Part shown: in pieces, positions 5,915-10,005 of the stretch
How positions within the stretch are numbered: the first letter of the stretch is position 1
How the letters are laid out: every line of letters starts with the position of its first letter
DNA from: DATFEN01 sp035691285
Lineage (GTDB): Bacteria; Acidobacteriota; Vicinamibacteria; Fen-336
Length of the DNA: 10,005 nucleotides
NCBI GenBank assembly: GCA_035691285.1
Contig: DASSJI010000074.1
Coordinates: 1 to 10,005 of the forward strand
Direction of reading: 5' to 3'
The notes under the pieces: model-generated
What the model saw: the letters and a program-made list of their open reading frames with translations, nothing else
Told to the model about the DNA's origin: nothing
Database searches by the model: none
Translations under genes and position numbers: made by a program

Positions 5915-6864
5915 AGCGGCCCGCGAGAGCGGCCCACCGCGTCGCCGGCGACGCGAATCGCCTCGACCAAGCTCGAAGCGTCAGCGCTCCCCTTCTCGAC
6001 GATGTCGAACCCGGTGCCGTGGTCCACCGACGTTCGGACGAACGGCAGGCCGAGAGTCACGTTCACCGCGCGACCGAAGGCCAACAGCTTCACCGGAATG
6101 AGGCCCTGGTCGTGGTAGCCGGCGATGACGGCGTCGAACTCGCCGCGCTGCGCGCGGACGAAGAGGCTGTCGGCCGGATGGGGTCCGGAGACCTCGATGC
6201 CTTCGCCCCGCAGCTCGCGCACGGCGGGCTCGAGCACGTCGCGCTCCTCTCGCCCGAAGAGGCCCCCCTCGCCGGCATGGGGGTTCAGGCCGCACAGGCC
6301 GATCCGGCGCGAGGCCGCCCCGAAGCGCGGCAGCTCGCGGTGAAGGAGACGCGCGACGCGGATGACCTCCGCGAACGTGACCGCGTCGGGCACCGAGCGC
6401 AGGGCCTGGTGGATGGTCAGGAGCGCCACGCGCAGGCCGCCGCCCACGAACATCATCGCGACGTCGCTCGTGCCGGCCGTCTCGGCCAGCATCTCGGTGT
6501 GTCCCGGCCAGTCGTATCCGGCCGCGCGCAACGACTCCTTGTTGAGAGGCGCCGTGACGACCGCCTGCACCCTGCCGGCCAGCGCGTCGCGGGCCGCGCG
6601 GAGCACGGCTTCGGCGGCGGCCCGGCCCGCCGCGGCCGAGACGCGGCCCAGGGGCGTCTCCCCGAAGGCGCCGACGTCCTCGAAGCGGGCGCCCGGCGCC
6701 TGGACCGGCCGGAGGCCGAAGCGGCGCGCACGGTCATCCAGCGCCGGGCGCGAGCCGTAGACCACGTACTCCGCCTCGGGCAGGGGCGAGGCGAGGGCCT
6801 TGAGGACGATCTCCGGACCGATCCCGGCCGGGTCGCCGGCCGTCAGGGCGATGCGCGGCTTCAT
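5911..6864 (-). CDS. pdxA: 4-hydroxythreonine-4-phosphate dehydrogenase PdxA
   Basis: A 317-residue enzyme of the DXP-dependent pyridoxal-phosphate pathway. It oxidises 4-phosphohydroxy-L-threonine with NAD(P), and the product decarboxylates to an aminoacetone phosphate that PdxJ uses. Visible signatures are the N-terminal ALTAGDPAGIGPEI, VVTAPLNKES, GHTEMLAE (metal ligand H122), LNPHAGEGGLFG (H196), GPHPADSLF, and GYHDQGLIPVKLLAFG (H251), then TSVDHGTGFDI. The three metal-binding histidines are all present. The frame stays open to 7005, but the first 47 residues would be low-complexity Ser/Arg/Ala, so the ATG at 6864 immediately before KPRIALTAGDP is the start. There is no good Shine-Dalgarno. 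It lies 61 nt downstream of the lytic transglycosylase on the same strand and may be co-transcribed. PdxA2-type phospho-threonate dehydrogenases are relatives and cannot be fully excluded. Confidence 0.93.
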   Translation of the reverse strand: MKPRIALTAGDPAGIGPEIVLKALASPLPEAEYVVYGSRPALDDRARRFGLRPVQAPGARFEDVGAFGETPLGRVSAAAGRAAAEAVLRAARDALAGRVQAVVTAPLNKESLRAAGYDWPGHTEMLAETAGTSDVAMMFVGGGLRVALLTIHQALRSVPDAVTFAEVIRVARLLHRELPRFGAASRRIGLCGLNPHAGEGGLFGREERDVLEPAVRELRGEGIEVSGPHPADSLFVRAQRGEFDAVIAGYHDQGLIPVKLLAFGRAVNVTLGLPFVRTSVDHGTGFDIVEKGSADASSLVEAIRVAGDAVGRSRGPL

Positions 6865-6925
6865 GCGGGCGCGACGATGCGGCAGCCTAGCACGGCTCGC
6901 GCGAGCGGCGCTCGCGGCGGTGTCG

Positions 6926-7801
6926 CTACCTGCCGGCCGCGGCCGCCGCGCCGAGCGTCCGGGCCTGCCGCTGGCCGTCCCGCTGCTGGAGCTCGACGTG
7001 GACATCGATGCCCTTCGCGAACTCGTCCTTGAGGCGGGCGTGCAGGGCGAGCACCCGGGGCACGTAGTTCTTCGTCTCCTCGGCGAGCGCCCTGGCCCCC
7101 GCGCGGAAGAAGCCCGCGTTCACGGGCCCGCCGTTGTACTCGGCCAGCACCATCTGGGGGTCCGCGTAGGTGGCGAACAGGATGTCGAGGTACAGCGCCG
7201 CAGCCTCGGTATTCTTGACCGGGTCGTAGAGCGTCGCCTCGTCGTAGTTCCAGCCGAGGGCGCGGGCGAGCAGCCGGCCGGTCGAGGGCCAGATCTGGTA
7301 GAGCCCCCGGGCGTCGGCCGGGCTGCGCGCGAGCGGGTCGTAGCCGCTCTCGACGACGCCGACGGCGAGGAGCAGCAGCGGATCGAGGGCCGGGTACTTC
7401 TCGCAGGCCTCGAGGGCGAGACGGGCGTATTCGTAGGCCTCGGCGAGGGTGACGCGCGGGCTCGTCTTCAGGATCTCGTTGCGCATGCCGAGCAGGAGCT
7501 GGCGGCGCTGCGAGTCGAACGCGATGCCGGACTCGAGCTGCTGCAGCTTGCGCTCGACGCGCGCCATCGCCGCCGAGCTCTCCTCGTCGCGGGCGTCGAG
7601 CCCGCGCACGACGCGATGCCCCATCAGGACGATCGCCGCGAGCACGCCGCACAGGAAGACGAAGGCCAGCGCGGGCCAGGTGCTGCCATGGCGAACGACG
7701 ATCGTCCGCGAGCGCGTGTAGCCCTGCGGGCGCGTGGCGGCCGGTCGAGGCCGGCGCTCGTTGAGGTCGTGCAGGATGCCGCCCTGCTCGTTCAGGATCA
7801 T
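6926..7801 (-). CDS. Membrane-anchored SLT-type lytic transglycosylase
   Basis: A 291-residue peptidoglycan lytic transglycosylase, which cleaves the MurNAc-GlcNAc bond to give 1,6-anhydromuropeptides. There is a short cytoplasmic tail with basic residues, one membrane helix at about 42-60 (WPALAFVFLCGVLAAIVLM), and a charged, possibly coiled stretch to about 110. The SLT domain spans about 120-255. The motifs are AVGVVESGYDP with catalytic E151, ARGLYQIWPSTG (164-175), the mid-domain DPVKNTEAAALYL and AEYNGGP (220-226). The C-terminus is Gln/Ala-rich. The ATG at 7801 is chosen over an in-frame upstream ATG at 7939 because a strong Shine-Dalgarno precedes it and the extra 46 residues are not family-like. 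A promoter is visible about 70 nt upstream. It is the first gene before pdxA. Confidence 0.92.
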   Translation of the reverse strand: MILNEQGGILHDLNERRPRPAATRPQGYTRSRTIVVRHGSTWPALAFVFLCGVLAAIVLMGHRVVRGLDARDEESSAAMARVERKLQQLESGIAFDSQRRQLLLGMRNEILKTSPRVTLAEAYEYARLALEACEKYPALDPLLLLAVGVVESGYDPLARSPADARGLYQIWPSTGRLLARALGWNYDEATLYDPVKNTEAAALYLDILFATYADPQMVLAEYNGGPVNAGFFRAGARALAEETKNYVPRVLALHARLKDEFAKGIDVHVELQQRDGQRQARTLGAAAAAGR

Positions 7802-7804
7802 GGG

Positions 7805-7812
7805 CTCCCCTT
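7805..7812 (-). promoter_or_regulatory. Shine-Dalgarno AAGGGGAG for the lytic transglycosylase
   Basis: The purine run lies 3 nt before the ATG at 7801 (5 nt if counted from AAGGGG). It decides this start over the upstream in-frame ATG at 7939, which would also place the coding region across the promoter. Confidence 0.65.
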
Positions 7813-7876
7813 CCCTGCGCCTGCCCGGAAGAACCTGAGAAGGGCCCGCGGCCCCGCCTCCATCCCGAGTCTTCGC

Positions 7877-7906
7877 TAGATACGCCTCCCTCGCGCGGCT
7901 CGTCAA
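7877..7906 (-). promoter_or_regulatory. Sigma70-like promoter of the lytic transglycosylase
   Basis: On the minus strand TTGACG (7906-7901) is separated by 18 nt from TATCTA (7882-7877), giving a predicted start near 7870 and an untranslated leader of about 70 nt. The -35 matches 5 of 6 consensus bases. It lies in the 206-bp gap between the cupin stop and the transglycosylase start, just downstream of the cupin terminator hairpin, which is where an independent promoter is needed. Confidence 0.5.
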
Positions 7907-7954
7907 GGATCGAAATCGGGATTGTGACCGGCCGCACATGCCGGCCTTCGAAAC

Positions 7955-7993
7955 GCCCCCCGAACGCTGGCCAGCGACCAGCGTCCGGGGGGC
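7955..7993 (-). terminator. Strong GC-rich hairpin downstream of the cupin gene
   Basis: Arms 7955-7970 and 7978-7993 pair over 16 positions around a 7-nt loop. The only imperfection is A/C as read on the plus strand, which becomes a G-U wobble in the minus-strand transcript, so the stem is continuous only in the minus direction. It begins 15 nt after the cupin stop. The following T-run is short (GTTTCG), so termination may be modest or the stem may protect the mRNA 3' end. Confidence 0.65.
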
Positions 7994-8008
7994 CGAGCCC
8001 AGGTGGCT

Positions 8009-8362
8009 CTATTTCTTCAGCTCGACGACGACGGCCTTGACATCGCCCGTCATGACGTCGATCGAGTGCGCGGTGGCGGGCACCCACAGCGCCTGTCCCG
8101 CCTTCATGTCGTTCTCGGTGGCCTTGCCGTCACTGGCCACGAACTTCACCTTGCCTCCGCCCGTCACGTACACGAGGTGGTCCGGGTGGGAGTGCATGGC
8201 GATCTTCTCTCCGGCCTTGGCCCAGAACTCGTAGACGCGTACGCGGTCGTTCTCGAGGACGACCTTCGTGTTCTTCGGAGACGTGGCCACGGCGTCCTGG
8301 GCCGAGAGCGGCCCGGCGAGGCCCAGGAGACACAGGGCCGCCGCCCATCTGGTCAGGGTCAT
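8009..8362 (-). CDS. Exported small cupin-domain protein
   Basis: A 117-residue protein with a typical signal peptide: TLTRWAAALCLLGLAGPLSA, with likely cleavage after A21 (before QDA). It is followed by a single cupin beta-barrel of about 95 residues. The metal-site motif is present as GEKIAMHSHPDHLVYVTGG with H57, H59 and H62, and the second motif as GQALWVPATAHSI with H99, so a metal-binding barrel is likely. The enzymatic role, if any, cannot be assigned. A perfect AGGAGG lies 5 nt before the ATG at 8362. It sits 42 nt downstream of the amino acid permease stop on the same strand and ends at a strong hairpin, so the two may be co-transcribed. A separate promoter in the 42-nt gap (TACTAA at 8388-8383) is possible but has no good -35. 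Confidence 0.86.
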   Translation of the reverse strand: MTLTRWAAALCLLGLAGPLSAQDAVATSPKNTKVVLENDRVRVYEFWAKAGEKIAMHSHPDHLVYVTGGGKVKFVASDGKATENDMKAGQALWVPATAHSIDVMTGDVKAVVVELKK

Positions 8363-8367
8363 GTTTC

Positions 8368-8373
8368 CCTCCT
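8368..8373 (-). promoter_or_regulatory. Consensus Shine-Dalgarno AGGAGG of the cupin gene
   Basis: A perfect anti-16S match 5 nt before the ATG at 8362. It contrasts with the SD-less starts elsewhere in the window and suggests strong translation. Confidence 0.8.
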
Positions 8374-8404
8374 GTCTGGTGCTTAGTACATCTGGGGCGA
8401 CAGC

Positions 8405-9799
8405 CTAGCACGCGTACGCCGGCGCCTGGCGCGAGCGCCGCCAATGGAAGTAGGCGGGGATGCCGGCGAAGGTGAGGATCAGGCCCATGCCCGCGTTGCG
8501 GGGGTCGGCCACCGGGATGTAGACGAGGAAGAACCCGGAGACGGCGAGGTACAGGGCGGGCGTGAAGGGATATCCCCAGGTCCGGTACGGCCGCGCCAGC
8601 GCCGGCTGCCGGACGCGCAGCACGAAGAGCCCCACCACCGTCATCACGTTGAAGAGCAGCGAGGAGAACGCCGTGAGCGTCAAGAGGTCGCTGTAGGTGC
8701 CGCTGAGCACGAGGGCGCCCGCCACGGCCCCGTGTACGACGAGCGCGTTCGCCGGCGTCCGGTGCATCGGATGGACCCTGGCCGCGCCCTCGAAGAACAG
8801 CCGATCCCGCGCCATCGCGAACACGACCCGCGCCCCCGAGAGCGTGATGCCGTTCACGCAGCCGAAGGTCGAGACCAGGATCGCCACGGCGATGAAGGCG
8901 CCGCCGGCCGGGCCGATCATGCGGCTCATCGCTTCGGTCGCGATGCGGTTCTCGGGGACCGCCGCCATCTCCGCCACCGGCACCATGTACATGTAGGCCG
9001 CCACCGCGCCGCAGTACAGCGCCGTCACGCCCAGCGTGCCGACGAGCAGCGAGCGCGGCAGGTTGCGCTCGGGATCCTTCACCTCCTCCGCCGCGAACGT
9101 TATGGAGTTCCAGGCGTCGTAGGCGAAGAGCGCCTTGGCCATGGCCCCCGCCAGGGCCGCGAACAGGCCGAGCTTCACGCCTTCGGGTCCGAGGGCCGCG
9201 CCCACCACCGGGACGAAGTTGGCCAGCGAGCCGCGTTGAAGCCCGATCGCGAGCAGGAGCAGCACCGCCACCGCCGCGACCTTGGCCACCGTGAACACGT
9301 TCTGGATCGCGGCGCCCGTGCGCAGGCCCCGGACGTTGAAGTAGGTCAGCGCGGCGATGACGACGAGCGCGACGGGTTGCGCCGAGCTCAGCCGGAAGCC
9401 GCCGACGCGGGCGAGCTCGCTTCCCTCGCCCACGGCCGGCACGAAGACGCCGAGCGTCTTGGCGAACGCCACCGCGACCGCGGCGACCAGCCCGGTGTTG
9501 ATCGCGAGCAGGAACGTCCATCCATAGAGAAAGCCGAGCAGCGGGCCGAAGGCCTCGCGCAGGTACACGTACTGGCCGCCGGCCCGCGGGAAGGCCGCGG
9601 CCAGCTCGCCATAGGCGAGCGCGCCGCACAGCGTCAGCACGCCGCCCAGGATCCAGAGCCCCAGCAGCAGCCCCGGCGTCTCGACGTAGGCCGCCATGAT
9701 CGACGGTGCGAAGAAGATGCCGGAGCCGATGACGCTGCCGACGATGATCGCCGCGGCGTCGAACAGCGACAGCTCGCGCGCCAGCCTCGGCTCGCTCAT
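8405..9799 (-). CDS. APC-superfamily amino acid permease (LAT-like)
   Basis: A 464-residue inner-membrane transporter with about 12 predicted helices, the usual size for the amino acid-polyamine-organocation family. TM1 carries the substrate-backbone motif IVGSVIGSGIFF (19-30). The segment YGELAAAFPRAGGQYVYL (63-80) is followed by EAFGPLLGFLYGW. FAYDAWNSITFAAEEVKDPE (225-244) and ARVVFAMARDRLF are characteristic of the LAT subgroup, whose bacterial members exchange or import neutral amino acids; the substrate cannot be read from sequence. The ATG at 9799 is chosen because the in-frame extension to 9946 is Arg/Gly/Pro-rich and not transporter-like. There is no Shine-Dalgarno; TATCGT lies 9 nt upstream. 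It is followed by the exported cupin and divergent from a secreted-protein gene. Confidence 0.94.
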   Translation of the reverse strand: MSEPRLARELSLFDAAAIIVGSVIGSGIFFAPSIMAAYVETPGLLLGLWILGGVLTLCGALAYGELAAAFPRAGGQYVYLREAFGPLLGFLYGWTFLLAINTGLVAAVAVAFAKTLGVFVPAVGEGSELARVGGFRLSSAQPVALVVIAALTYFNVRGLRTGAAIQNVFTVAKVAAVAVLLLLAIGLQRGSLANFVPVVGAALGPEGVKLGLFAALAGAMAKALFAYDAWNSITFAAEEVKDPERNLPRSLLVGTLGVTALYCGAVAAYMYMVPVAEMAAVPENRIATEAMSRMIGPAGGAFIAVAILVSTFGCVNGITLSGARVVFAMARDRLFFEGAARVHPMHRTPANALVVHGAVAGALVLSGTYSDLLTLTAFSSLLFNVMTVVGLFVLRVRQPALARPYRTWGYPFTPALYLAVSGFFLVYIPVADPRNAGMGLILTFAGIPAYFHWRRSRQAPAYAC

Positions 9800-9808
9800 G
9801 CTCGCGGG

Positions 9809-9814
9809 ACGATA
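9809..9814 (-). promoter_or_regulatory. Putative extended -10 (TGCTATCGT) of the permease gene
   Basis: On the minus strand TATCGT (9814-9809), preceded by TG one base before the hexamer, lies 9 nt before the ATG. No -35 is visible and no Shine-Dalgarno precedes the ATG, so a leaderless transcript is possible. The rest of the 161-bp divergent gap (9800-9960) shows no other clear site. Confidence 0.3.
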
Positions 9815-9960
9815 GCACGCGAACGCGGCGGGTCCCCGCTTGGTCGACCGTGCTCCTGGTGGCGCGCCGGGGACGCTTCGACCCGGCCGCCGAGCGAGCG
9901 ACGTTGCGTTCCCGCAGCGGCTCTGCCACGCTCCATGCGCTTCCAATGAGAGGCAAGCGA

Positions 9961-10005
9961 ATGCGCCCTGCGATTCTTGCTGCCCTGCTCGTCGGCGCCG
10001 CGCCG
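9961..10005 (+). CDS. Start of a probable secreted or membrane protein (partial)
   Basis: Fifteen codons are visible (MRPAILAALLVGAAP) and the gene continues past the right edge. A basic residue followed by a run of Ala/Leu/Ile/Val is a typical signal-peptide start. The ATG at 9961 is preferred because AGAGG at 9949-9953 lies 7 nt upstream; an in-frame ATG at 9946 would add five residues. Nothing can be said about function. It is divergent from the permease. Confidence 0.5.
   Translation, partial: MRPAILAALLVGAAP

Noticed and set aside
6883..6894. 12-mer CAGCCTAGCACG repeated exactly at 8401-8412, near gene ends
   Set aside because: A few 12-nt matches are expected by chance in 10 kb of biased composition, and the second copy spans a stop codon; no further copies or flanking similarity were seen.
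6896..6916. GC-rich palindrome and hairpin in the transglycosylase-pdxA spacer
   Set aside because: The stem is only about 6 bp with competing foldings, no T-tract follows, and CG-alternating DNA forms such repeats readily; it also sits between genes that may be co-transcribed.
6865..7005. N-terminal extension of PdxA by 47 residues
   Set aside because: The extension is a Ser-run and Arg/Ala-rich low-complexity sequence that overlaps the end of the transglycosylase gene; the family starts at the MKPRIALTAGDP segment.
9800..9946. N-terminal extension of the permease by 49 residues
   Set aside because: It is rich in Arg, Gly, Pro and Ala, unlike any APC N-terminus, and would cover the divergent promoter region.
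8444..9949. Long plus-strand open frame opposite the permease
   Set aside because: Composition is Arg/His/Glu/Asp-rich with no domain, whereas the minus-strand frame encodes a clear 12-helix transporter.

Overview
The window is strongly GC-rich, bacterial and densely coded. No rRNA, tRNA, CRISPR array, insertion sequence or prophage was recognised. The sensor kinase, exported cupin, membrane-anchored lytic transglycosylase and TANNNT-type start regions suit a high-GC environmental bacterium, perhaps a soil lineage such as Acidobacteria, Rokubacteria/Methylomirabilota or Myxococcota. The sequence alone cannot fix the phylum, so this is inference.

Left part (1-3541, all minus strand, transcribed right to left): a signalling operon runs histidine kinase -> OmpR/PhoB response regulator -> RsbU/SpoIIE-type PP2C phosphatase with a degenerate receiver domain. 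Both junctions are 4-nt GTGA overlaps (stop TGA inside start GTG), so translation is probably coupled. Just 29 nt after the phosphatase stop, a ribbon-helix-helix (antitoxin-like) gene begins and runs off the left edge. Its start abuts a perfect 22-bp palindrome that is a likely autoregulatory operator.

Middle (3621-6864): a GT-C-like polytopic membrane protein with an N-terminal non-membrane domain (minus) is divergent from smpB (plus). Only 35 bp separates the two start codons, and a near-symmetric -10 element sits in the centre. smpB converges on pdxA (minus), and a single CTAG tetranucleotide supplies both stop codons.

Right part (6926-10005): a membrane-anchored SLT-type lytic transglycosylase lies upstream of pdxA on the same strand, with a visible promoter and Shine-Dalgarno. 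Next come an exported cupin ending at a strong hairpin terminator, then an APC-family (LAT-like) amino acid permease upstream of the cupin, both minus. At the right edge a plus-strand gene begins with what looks like a signal peptide.

Most genes belong to known families. The most interesting signals are regulatory: the palindrome at the RHH gene, the compact bidirectional start region at smpB, and a recurring TANNNT box 7-10 nt before start codons that lack a Shine-Dalgarno, which suggests leaderless transcription. No wholly new system could be demonstrated. The kinase/regulator/phosphatase module is the best candidate for an uncharacterised pathway.
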